Assembly (NCBI GenBank): GCA_018417955.1
Contig: JACTVC010000005.1
Location: 1,302,001 to 1,366,000, forward strand
Direction of reading: 5' to 3'
DNA length: 64,000 nt
From: Laccaria trichodermophora
Lineage: Eukaryota; Basidiomycota; Agaricomycetes; Agaricales; Hydnangiaceae
The notes under the pieces were generated by a model. That model had not been told where the DNA came from. It saw nothing but the letters and a program-made list of their open reading frames with translations, and ran no database searches. The position numbers and the translations under genes are program-made. This document shows positions 46,165-55,815 of the stretch, piece after piece (position 1 is the first letter of the stretch; the number at the start of each line of letters is the position of its first letter).

Positions 46165-47365
46165 ATGGATCAAACCCTGGACGTAGTCCTTCGTGATTTC
46201 GATGGAAATATCTTATCCAGTTCGCCATTTAACCGATCACCGAGCGTTTGCTGCCCTTCTAACCTTCGTATTTTCTAGGCTTTTGGCAGTATGGCATCAT
46301 CGATTGGGAGCTGTTCTACAGCTGCCTTGAGTCCGTTATCATCTCATACGAGGATTGGGCAGTTTTTCGCTATGAAGCTTCCACTCACGGGCAGCATGGG
46401 GCTCCTTATCCTCCAAGTCCAAAAATTCCTGAACCAGGGACATACATACTCCTTCGCCCAGGTATGTCTAGGCTGGTTGCCTCCTTGACACCGTCATGTA
46501 TGATTTTGTGTAGATGGCACCCCGATTAAAGTGGGTTGGACCACCCTTGCAGCTCGCGTCCGTCATCCAACCCTCTCCAATACTGCTGCACGAGTAAGTT
46601 ATACACCCCAGCGAGACATGTAACACATACCTGACCCATGTTCGCAGACGGAGCACTACCAAAGGCGTGTACGTGCCCGCGACCCTTGTTGTCTTATCTC
46701 AGGTCTCCCGGTCGTCAGAGGTGATTATAGCCGATTAAAGGCAGCGCACATTTTCCCGCGAGCGTATGACATCCAGGTGCGTAATTATTCCTCCGTTCGT
46801 TCGGTCCTGACATTGTATCCCAGTGGGTAAGTAGAGGCTTCCCAAGTCGTATCACAGATCCTGCGCCTCTTGGAGAAGTTGGAGGGCCCACGAAAATTGA
46901 CTCTATCCAAAACATGCTGCTGTTGCGTAGCGATTTGCGTGATGCATGGGACAGCTATGTATTTGGTGTCAATCCTGATGTTTGTTATGTTTTTCGCGCA
47001 TTCGTTACATATTTTCTCAGCGCAAGTTACAACAGCGTGGTTATGTCGTTACCCCCTTCATTGCGGGCTATGACGACATTGCAGGTAAGGTCCTGAAGCT
47101 GGACCACATCCAAGATCCGGATTTGCGTCCTCTCGACGACCTTTTGCGTGACCACTTTCTCCAAGGTGTCCTCAAGAATATGAAAGGTGCTGGAGAACCC
47201 ACCTGGGATCATGATGATGCACTCGGCGATGGCAGGATGGATCTGTCGAGGCAGGACATTTGGGGTGGGACTACAGGTCGACAGCACTTGGAATTCGAAC
47301 TGGCACACAGATTGCACGGGGTCCTCGTTGCACAGGAATCTGCTGCGGACTCCCAAGACGCCTAA
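46165..47365 (+). CDS. HNH_2 endonuclease-domain protein, third catalytic His replaced
   Basis: Agaricomycete-type protein with an N-terminal extension and a C-terminal HNH_2 domain (PF13391 type). Its cellular role is unknown. The frame is spread over six or seven exons and lacks long open frames, so I assembled it by phase: MDQTLDVVLRDFDGNILSS, then FWQYGIIDWELFYSCLESVI, then IPEPGTYILLRPDGTPIKVG, then YQRRVRARDPCCLISGLPVV with RLKAAHIFPRAYDIQW, then IQNMLLLRSDLRDAWDSYVF, then GYDDIAGKVLKLDHIQDPDL and LLRDHFLQGVLKNMKGAGEP to the stop at 47365. The first His (AAHIFP) and the Asn (IQNMLL) are in place. In relatives the next element reads as DLH followed by FD or WD; here it is DLRDAWD. Nuclease activity is therefore doubtful. 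The 3' part is a normal family tail (WGGTTGRQHLEFELAHRL). Confidence 0.85.
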
Positions 47366-47933
47366 TACTGCGTCTCTTCTAAGACAGCTTCATCCTTAGA
47401 TGGGAACCAGTTTGAGCGTCCAGCCGCCGTTTCGACTGATGGCTGAGCTGTGCTGCTCTCAGACATGCATTCTTGGGCGATAGCATTCTTGGTCTAGCGC
47501 TCAAGTGAGTATAGGTGTGCGCTTCTACAGAAACAAGCTGTTGATGAACAAGGGTTAGATGGGGATGTTATCATATGCGGCGATCTGTGGCCGAAATGTT
47601 GAGGCTGACTTCGAGCGATACATCAACTTCCTACTCAAGTTCAAGGTCGATTGAAGTCCAATGACGAAAAAGATTTACATACTTCCTTTTGCTGTATGAG
47701 CATCCCCGGAAACTACACCATTGCTTACTTTGAACTACGCAACCGTTGAAGACTCCTACAGCTCTATCATGATCACAAAGTAACCATCATCGGGTATCTG
47801 CCACTAGGATGGCGCTCTGATTGAAAGGCTCAGCAGGCGAGATGGCTTTTGGCTTCTTTCTTGATCTTTCTATTTGGACACTGTGTGGACCTCACTATAA
47901 AATCTATTGGGGTGGCTTCGCAAATGCCATCCC
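47366..47933. other. Intergenic region between the HNH and glucanase genes
   Basis: About 570 bp, with the HNH 3' flank and the glucanase promoter (TATA box listed separately). No coding frame of note. Confidence 0.5.
47896..47902 (+). promoter_or_regulatory. TATA box of the GH17 gene
   Basis: CACTATAAAATC lies 38 bp ahead of the chosen ATG at 47934, so the leader must be very short. An ATG at 47924, ten bases upstream and out of frame, opens an 18-codon overlapping frame if it is transcribed. Confidence 0.55.
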
Positions 47934-49212
47934 ATGGCGAGCAGACAACTAGCCATTATTCTCGCTGCTTTCTTTAGTCTCGCTCAGGTTCTGGCGACGA
48001 ATCATTTTGTCGGTATCGCCGCTTCCAGCAGCATCGGCGGCACCTCAACATTCACCTGTCGAACACCACAACAGGTTACATTTCAGACCTCTGGTATGAT
48101 AGCCTGATTCTTACATACGCTTAACAGTGGACCGACCTTGCGAACACCGCGAAAGCCAATGGGTTTCGGTCAATCCGCATTATCGGCTTTGATTGCAATG
48201 CATTGGACTTGGCGTCCTCTGCTACTAAAGCCGCGGGATTGACGATTCTTGCTGGTATCTACTATACAGTGAGCCCTTTACGCCGCACAAAGTAGTGAGA
48301 ACTCCCTTTGCTGACTTGTACCTATGAAGGGAAGCGTAGCCTCCAGTAGGCCTTCCATAAAGTTTGTCGCCAAATTTAGGCTCCTGTCGTTCTTTCTTCT
48401 GACCCATTCTATTGATAGCAATGACGTGAAAACGTTCCTTGCCGCCTATAACAAGTATGGTCCTGAGAGATATGCTGGTCTCACCGTCGGAAACGAGGTC
48501 AGTCATCTTCCTAGCCATTTATGTTCAATGCCACATTTTCTTGCTCCAGATCTATAGCGATACTCTAAACAACGTCATAGTCGGGGTGGACGATGTAAGA
48601 AGTTCGTGTCCCCTTTCACATTGACGAGGAGCCTTTTAACTCATCCTTGACAGATCAACTTCGTGCAGCCGGTGTGCAGACGCCTATCTCCACTTCTCAT
48701 ACCTGGGTGATGATTCGAGACAACCCTGCCATTCTCTACCGCACCGATTTCGTCGCGGCGAATGCGCAGTACTTCTCTTTCATTTTGGTCATCGTTCTGC
48801 AATTGAAATATTCGTCACCACAGCGCATTCTATGACACCAACACCATGGCGGCTGGAGCTGGGGATTTTGTGTTCAAGATTGTCGTACCTGCACTCCAAC
48901 GTGCTTGCCCAGGGAAGCAGATTACCATTACAGAGTAAGCATCATTTGGGAAGTTGCCATCCCCCGTCTCCTCATTATCGCTCTTGTAGGTCTGGTTGGC
49001 CGTCCCGTGGCTCGACGAACGGAGTGGCCGTCCCTTCAATACCTAATGAGCTTTCAGCATTACTTAACCTGAACTGTGCTTGTCGCGATGATACCAGTAT
49101 CTCCGTTTATGCCTTTGAGTACGACGACCAGTATTGGAAGGATGATGATAATGAACGGAGCTTTGGGATCGATGGGAAGCTTAGTTTTGGGGACATTTTT
49201 GCTCCGTGTTAG
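47934..49212 (+). CDS. Secreted glycoside hydrolase family 17 beta-1,3-glucanase
   Basis: Extracellular or wall-bound enzyme acting on beta-1,3-glucan, used in fungal wall remodelling. A signal peptide is clear: MASRQLAIILAAFFSLAQVL then A. The first exon (47934..48074) runs to CRTPQQ. Later exons join in phase: FRSIRIIGFDCNALDLASSA, LTILAGIYYT, YNKYGPERYAGLTVGNE, NVIVGVDDVR then NQLRAAGVQTPISTSHTWVM, HAFYDTNTMAAGAGDFVFKI, LQRACPGKQITITE then SGWPSRG. The acid/base Glu is in VGNE and the nucleophile Glu in ITITESGWPS, with an intron immediately after that Glu. The end, VYAFEYDDQYWKDDDNERSF...APC, is the normal family C-terminus, with no GPI signal or Ser-rich linker. It is therefore Scw4/Bgl2-like rather than a GPI-anchored type. 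Six or seven introns. Confidence 0.92.
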
Positions 49213-49467
49213 TTGGCACTGCCGTAGCTTTCAAAACTCCCAGTTTCAATTCGTGGTGCCTTGCAGTTGGAGCAGTTCACAACATGGACTTTCACAAGTA
49301 AAATCTATGTCTTGTAAAGAAAAAAGACATGTTATCCCAGCCAACCATTCTATAACGTAGAAGGGGAGCAGGGGTTGGCGAAAATCGTTGCTCGTCAGGA
49401 CTCTTCATTGGCATTACCCTCTCTAAAAAGGCATAAAGTTTGAAATACGTGCAAGTGAATCATGCTC

Positions 49468-50347
49468 TTACCTCCGTACCTCGAGATCTTTTTCTTTCGT
49501 CACGTTAGAGTTTCCTTTACCGTTGTCGATGTATTCAAATTTGCGAGAATCAAGCGTAAATGTAACAGGACCCTGCAATCCGTCAGTTTGATTACCATGA
49601 TGTCCCGAAAGTGACGAACTTCGTTGGTCAAGCTGACACTCATCATAGCTCCAAATCTGCCATCTGGGATAGTTAAGAAGTAGATTCTTGAAGACCAACA
49701 TGGTACATACCCTGGACCTTCTCCCTTTTATAATCTTTTCTTAGTTTTTCTAAGAAAGAGGAATATAGCTGGCGCGATGCGTCTGTGGACTAACATTCGC
49801 GGTTAGATGAGTCACATTGACCTCGTTGATCTTAGAAAGGATCCAAACCATTGCACGGTGAAAGTCCGGTTTATTGCCTTTCGAAGTGTTTGCCATGAGA
49901 GTGAACTGAGAGACACAGAGGATGTCGCCGTCTACGTCTTTGACGCTCGCCCTCCAATACTTTTCTTCATTGCTCGGATCTGAGAAAACCCGGAGCGAAA
50001 GGCTGGTGGAGAAGACGTCCTCAGCCATCGATCCCTCACTATGCCTCCACCTTTGGGAAGAGAGGAGGTATTGAAGATACCAACATCTTATTTGATAGGG
50101 TTACAACGTCAGTGTCAGTATCGTCTGTCCTGCGTTATCACACGTTAGATGCGAAAAAAGTAGAGGGTTGAACATCTTTTCAGACCTGAGCCTATCCCTA
50201 TCAAGACCATTAGCCCCTTGGAAATCCTCGATACGACTTCGTTGTCCACTAGACGTCGTCAAGCTGGATCAAAATTATGCAATCATAGCGTAGTCACTAG
50301 TCACCAGTAACAGAGGCGGAGGAAACTCGCTGGATCACTGCTCGCAT
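49468..50347 (-). CDS. DTD1: D-aminoacyl-tRNA deacylase
   Basis: Hydrolyses the ester of D-aminoacyl-tRNAs (and Gly-tRNA-Ala in many species), recycling tRNA and keeping D-amino acids out of proteins. The frame is cut by seven introns. From the ATG at 50347 I read MRAVIQRVSSASVT, then VDNEVVSRISKGLMVLIGIG, then DDTDTDVVTLSNK, then ILSLRVFSDPSNEEKYWRAS with DGDILCVSQFTLMANTSKGN and KPDFHRAM, then STDASRQLYSSFLEKLRKDY, then DGRFGAMMSVSLTNE, then GPVTFTLDSRKF to the stop. Both family motifs, SQFTL and the cross-dimer GPVT, are present. The active fold is fully restored only after splicing, with all phases consistent. The tail (YIDNGKGNSNVTKEKDLEVR) is a short lineage extension. About 470 bp separate it from the divergent membrane-protein gene. 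Confidence 0.93.
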
Positions 50348-50818
50348 CGATGAGGGTGTTGGTCAAACTGTGATTTTAGGACTCCGAATCTCTTGTTGTC
50401 GAACTTGTTCAAACCGTCAATTCTTGTCTTTTTCATCCCACTCCCGATACTTAAATAAGAAGCCAACCAGATAGTTCAATCTCTCCTTACCTTTGCCTTA
50501 CCTGTCATGTCTAACGCAGGTCTAACGCGCAAATACTGGGCCTGCCATCCAAGACCAGGATCTCACCGTGGCAGACGTCACACCACGATTACACATACCA
50601 CACTTTGACCACCCTTCACAACGCCAGCGGATTTAAGCCAGATCGTCCTCACCCAAAATGACAAGCAATTTATCTGACATAGCACTACGGACGGGCTCAC
50701 GGCATGATATTAGCGCCACACAGCGCACCCCATCTTTCCCTGGCTGGCTCCTTGTTATCTGCGGAAAAGAAGGCACTCTTACCGCAACACTTTGAGCGTT
50801 GTTCTCTCCCCCGTCCTG
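50348..50818. promoter_or_regulatory. Divergent region between DTD and the membrane-protein gene
   Basis: About 470 bp between two start codons pointing apart. No confident TATA box; a TACTTAAATAAG stretch lies near 50450. Should hold both promoters. Confidence 0.5.
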
Positions 50819-52077
50819 ATGTTGCGAATTGCTTTAAGCATTGCCTTTCTTCTTGGATGCGTAGTACTATTCCACACCGATGCGGAGAAGCAACTTTTGA
50901 TGGGCTCTCAAGTTGGCACTTCCAAAAACCATACAATCCGACTCGGACGGGTATGTTACTTGTTTTGCGGTCAAACCTTGTTTCTAACTGTCGTTGTCTA
51001 GGACTCCTTCAACGACCGTTCAAGCCGTTTATATGCTGAAATAGTATGGAACCACCGATGTGATGAGTTCAACCCAAGTGGATTCTTGTGCTGGTGTCCG
51101 CCAACTGCGTATTCCGATTGTGTTTCACAGTGTACCGGAGTTGCCAATCCCGACATTGGGGGACCTGGTGTCGTCAACACCGCACTCGCTTGGGTATGGC
51201 CCATTCTTCTAGGCTTTGTCGTCAACGCCAACACTTTCATTCTCTTGAACCTACCTGCGTATCATCGCGGTAGGGCATTACACGTTCTACATGTTCTATC
51301 GGACGATGATGACTCCCAATCACAATTGACGGCCTGGGAGCAGCTCATTCGACCATTGCTGGAGGAGTGGAAAACCGTGTGCGTCCTGGCTACCCTGACT
51401 TCCGGGCATGTATACCATTCTTGCCTTTGCCTGTAATCGTTCTGAAAGGATCGCCATAGCGCTGCTCTTACCACGTTTCAGATTCCTAGCTTCAACAACA
51501 ACCTTATGATTCCTGCACTGGCGTACTTAACCCTCATTTCCACGACGACAGCCATCCTACTCTCGTCAATCGTTATCATTCATCTTGGAGGAGAAACGCG
51601 TGATCCTGTGTTCATTCAAGCATGGCTCGAGGTTTGCTTGCACACAAAACTACCCGTCATATCCTCATCGCGATTCTTTTTGTTGCAGAACTTCCGAAGT
51701 ACTGACCATCGCTCGCTCTGGGGTGCTTGGATTATTGTATCTCTTCCCTCAGTCTGGACGGTGTGGCGAGTTTCTATGTTATGACACCGTGAAGAAAGTA
51801 TTCATGCGACATCCTTTCCAGGGGTTCTCTATATTTCATCTTGTCTGTGGTGCTCCTCTTCTGGTCGGGGTCAGGGGCAACTGTAATTGGCACTGCGAAC
51901 ACAGCGATGGGCTCTTCGCTGACCGCATCAAACTCCGCTGTGGCCCTGGAACCGTCGACTGGCATCCCGTCTTTACTCACTGCGATCGCATTGCTTGGTT
52001 TCTTCAATATTTTAGGTGTTGTATTCAGCTTTTGGAAGCAAGGAAGACGACAGTCGACCGTTTTAGAGGCAGCCTAG
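50819..52077 (+). CDS. Multi-spanning membrane protein with a Cys-rich ectodomain, unknown function
   Basis: Exon 1 (50819..50950) encodes MLRIALSIAFLLGCVVLFHT, a signal peptide or first span, with a short polar tail. Exon 2 from 51002 continues in phase (DSFNDRSSRLYAEIVWNHRC) to a Cys-rich stretch (CDEFNPSGFLCWCPPTAYSD, CVSQCTG), then a hydrophobic span (LAWVWPILLGFVVNANTFIL) and a charged loop (LSDDDDSQSQLTAWEQLIRP). Later exons carry further spans: MIPALAYLTLISTTTAILLS with IVIIHLGGETRD, AWIIVSLPSVWTVW, and IPSLLTAIALLGFFNILGVV with FSFWKQGRRQ. The stop is at 52077. I count at least five spans. The number of exons after 51430 is uncertain. No catalytic motif and no known family is recognised. 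The ectodomain Cys pairs imply a surface or secretory-compartment location. Confidence 0.65.
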
Positions 52078-53706
52078 CTACAGAGAATGATGTAGGCACA
52101 TTCCATGGCCAACCGTTCAAAATAATCTGGAGTTACGACCTAACCCATCCACGCCTTGCGACGGCGCAAACATGATGGATTTCAGAAGGCTCTTCTAAAA
52201 TGATCCCAAAAATGTATAGGTCCATACATACCAGCGGGGGCCGCCGGGGGGTAACGGATAAGGCCCTGGGCTGCCCTCTTGATGGTCATCGCGACGAAGT
52301 CCTAACTTAGCAAGATTGAATGAATGGCGTGCATCTTCGTGAATCTTGCTCAATCTACAATATCATCCACATCGCGTGACCAGCATCGAGCATCAAGGCA
52401 TCAGAAGTTGCTTACAATGTGACCATTCAACGTTCAACGCCTACTATGGCCATGCCACCATCAGGAAATCCCTGAGGGAACATTTTGAGCACAGATTTGA
52501 AGCGCAGTATGTACAGTCTTTCACCAGTCAATGATACAAAATTTTGTCACTTCTCTCTCTTCACCATCTCATGTCCACTCCTCAAAATCTAAGTAGGCTA
52601 AAAGACAAGAATACATGTATATAATGCAACTACAGAGTTCAATTTTTTTTCCCTCTCCATCTCGCTGAAGTAGAAAGGTTTTGGTAAAAACAGCCCCCAC
52701 ACGAATCAATGAGACAGTCACAAAAAACCCAATCAAGGCATATCGATCAATATTTGTCTTTATTTTTTGGATCCTGTCAACGTTGTCTTCGTTTTTCTGA
52801 GACCAAGAAAACTGATTTTTTTTTTCCGTCTTCCCAATTGGGATGTGTGACATCGACAAATAATCACCTCGAAAGACTCTTTTCGACTTTTCTGTCATTT
52901 ACTGCTGATTGTAGCTCTCGGTCTACAAAATTTGAGTGTATATATGTCCTCCGGGTTTCAGCCTTTCTTTTGAACCCAAGACCAAATTTATTTGTTGGGT
53001 AAATCAGAGCCGAAAGGCCTGACACAATTGCTGAAACCACATCAAACTTGGTAAAGACAGAGTTAAAAAACTTCCAGAGTAAGGAATGGACATGAAAATT
53101 TAATAGTGAAGTAGCCATACAACAGAGCATCATATTTGTTTTTTTTCTAAGGGATACAGGCAAAATTGAGGCTGTAAGAGTGTTTTGTATCTGTGACCGG
53201 TGTTGTATCATTGACCGGTGAAAGACTGTAACGCATATTAGGGCTGACGACGAACGTATGGGTAAGACCCGGATACTATTGAACACGAGGCATACAATTT
53301 ACAAAGCGTCTGATAGACCCTTTGGCAGACTCGTTACCCATTTCCCCTTAAGTGTGTATGAAAGAGATTCGCATTCTTTCTCATTGCTCAAGGAGGAATC
53401 ATTTTCGGATTTATCTCTTGAGGTGATGGTTGGGTGATGGCGCATCTCCCTAATCTCGGCTCCAGATGTTAAAAGAGGTCCGAGAGGGTCCGAGCAGTCC
53501 CTTCCGCCCTCTGCCTCTCGGTGTCAAATTTCAAGGACCATCCTTACATAGAAATATTCATTTCAACAGAAAACGACAACAAAAATTATGTACGTATCAT
53601 ATATGACGCGAGGGTCCGAATGAGGCAAGAAGAAATCCGCTGAAATGTCCAGAGGACCATCCCCCTCATGCAAGCGATAAATAGTCTTTAAATAGACGAT
53701 GCGGCT
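52078..53706. other. Intergenic AT-rich region, about 1.6 kb
   Basis: Contains a small hairpin near 52213 (TGTATAGGTCCATACA), a G-rich patch (52235-52255), and AT-rich sequence with A and T runs. Minus-strand frames 52569-52898 and 52864-53286 come from AT-rich composition and have no domain. The 53500-53700 part is the amidohydrolase 3' flank. Confidence 0.4.
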
Positions 53707-55277
53707 TTAGTAGACTGAACAAAAAAAGGTTGGTATTGGAATCCTTGAAAGCATAAACATTAGAAACATACACTTGATTTTGTTGCCGAACAAGTTCTGC
53801 GCGTTGCCTGAGAATATGGCTGTCTTTTCTGCGTCTGTAAACAACGTAGACGCTTTAACCGCAGCGAGCGAACCCGGCTGGGTGAAGGAAGGTGCATAGG
53901 GGTAATCCTAGAAGCGATCTGCTTGAGTTCTTTGTTCAAGGTTACTGGGTAAAAAATCACTCACAGTTCCGAACAAAAACTGGGATTTGGGAATAGTATA
54001 ACCAATAAGTCCTGCAACTTGATGGAAGTAGGTTGGTCCAGCGGAGTCCCACCAGAAGCTAGAATAAAATTCAGTTTATGTCGGATGGTCCCTATGAATC
54101 GACCAACCGCGTGGAATAGATTTGCATAGAAGCATCGTACAGAGGTGGGACCGACTTGAGAATGCGATCAATCGAGGTAGTAAACGCTCCACCGACTGGG
54201 GTGCATTAGAGGGACGTAGCGTTATGCTGAAAATGTGACATACCATGTGGGATCACGTAGTGGATGTTGGTAAAGTTGTGAATAGTTTGAGTGAGTGTGA
54301 GGTCCATCAGGGTGCGTGCGGTTTCAAAGCTGTAAGCACTCTTTAGCAAATGTGGAGTCTTTGTTGAATGGGAGAAGACTACTTACTAAAACTCAATGTT
54401 TCCCGTCGCATAAGGTGTTGGGTTAGCTTCGTACAGCGTGTTCCCGACTTTGAGGTAAGGTGTCCCCGGGTGGATGTAAAGAATTTGACGTCCTTGACGC
54501 TTGTTGATGGCGTCGAAGAAGGACGTGAACTGTGCGTTGCCAAGATATAAACCCTCCACGTTCGAGGTAAGTACGATCCCGACCGCGCCCAGGGTGTCCA
54601 AAGCGTAATTGGCTTCGTTGATAGCTTCCGCGGTGTAGGGGAGTGGTACGACGGCGTAGAAGCTCAGCTGCTCGGGGTTCGTGCGGCAATAGGCAGCTAC
54701 TTGTTCGTTCATAAGGCGAGCAAGGGCGAGCGTTTGCTTCTTGTTCCCTTGATACACGTTCGGACCAGGGGCAGAAAACCCAATGACGGAGTGTGATATG
54801 CCCTCCGACGCCATGAAGGATAGGTAGGTAGCGATATCCCAGCTTGGTGTAGGATTCTGGCCCGTGACTGGGACAAGTGCCTTATACCAATCAGGCACAA
54901 TGTGAGCTGGAGCGATACCGCAAATTATATTCCATCGCTGCAAAATCGAAACGTGAAGACTCACTATGCACGTCGACAATATTGTTTGGGCTGGGTGTTT
55001 GGCGGCGCGACAAGCGGCCAATATCGCGTTTGCTAGACGTAGGCGATGTGTCGTAAGCTGCAGTGATTTCAGCTAACACAGCATCTAAGTTGGGCAGGGC
55101 TGTTAGGTCGATATCGTCTATGGTCATGGGTTAGCGTGTCCAAAGAGTCATGTTGAAGGGGCACTTGCCAGCAGAAGCATTGGAAATGATCGTGTCAGCG
55201 ACATCGGATGCGGAGGCCAAAGTTATCAAGGATAGAGCTGCAGAGGCTAGTAGGGAAAAGAGAATGGACGTCTTCAT
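53707..55277 (-). CDS. Secreted ACMSD-type amidohydrolase
   Basis: Metal-dependent hydrolase or decarboxylase of the amidohydrolase_2/ACMSD group; substrate unknown. An ATG at 55277 begins a signal peptide, MKTSILFSLLASAALSLITL then ASAS. The next exon, after a GC-AG intron, reads DDIDLTALPNLDAVLAEITA. The metal-binding HxH is assembled by splicing: NNIVDVH ends one exon and THIVPDWYKALVPVTG begins the next, giving VDVHTH. Later landmarks are ISHSVIGFSAPGPNVYQGNK, LSFYAVVPLP, GIVLTSNVEGLYLGNAQF, ILYIHPGTPYLK (metal His), HYVIPHVGGAFTTSIDRIL (second His), and FLFGTDYPYAPSFTQPG (catalytic Asp). All expected ligands are present, so it should be active. The last exon may end at 53707 or may splice once more. 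Members of this fungal group act on aromatic acids such as resorcylates; that is family knowledge, not evidence here. Confidence 0.88.
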
Positions 55278-55815
55278 ACTGGAAAAGGCCTGACGAGAGC
55301 CGGCTGGAGGAAATTATGAGTGAGCCAACGGGAAGATGTTCCGCACAAAGTTTGACATGAGAACAGAAGAGGTTTATGTAGAGAGACGGGAAAATCATAT
55401 TGCTAGGGATAAATAGGGATAGATAAGGCATGTCAATGGGTTGTGGATGCCATGAAATAAGTTGGTGATGGAACTGAAAAAATGATCGGGGAAAGGGTTT
55501 CAAACACCATTAAGACACATACCTCGTACCCTTTGCCTACACGTCTTGAGAAGAGTGGAGCGAAACACTGAACGTTTGGCTAGAGACTCGAAGCCTATAA
55601 AGTGGCTGTTCAAAGTGCTCTACTGTACGATGAGCATCAGCGCGCAGAGTTTCCTCCTTTGTTCACGTTCATGAATGTTTGTGTGGGTAAGGTACCTTGG
55701 AAAGGTCCCATCGTCAGTTTCCCCTGACAACTTTTTGGTAAGGTTGACATTCTCGGTGCCTATGTAGTATATTTGCCTGTACTTACTGTTCTCACATTTG
55801 TCTCTCATCCTGGTA
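55278..55815. other. Intergenic region left of the transposon
   Basis: About 540 bp with the amidohydrolase promoter side. The minus-strand frame 55195-55503 is a shadow of exon 1 plus flank. No other gene seen. Confidence 0.4.

Noticed and set aside
46165..46278. 38-codon plus-strand frame ending near 46278
   Set aside because: It is the first exon of the HNH_2 gene read through its intron; the donor GTTCGCC restores the frame.
52569..53286. Two minus-strand frames of 109 and 140 codons
   Set aside because: Their Phe/Ser/Lys-rich composition reflects AT-rich noncoding DNA, with no domain and no start context.
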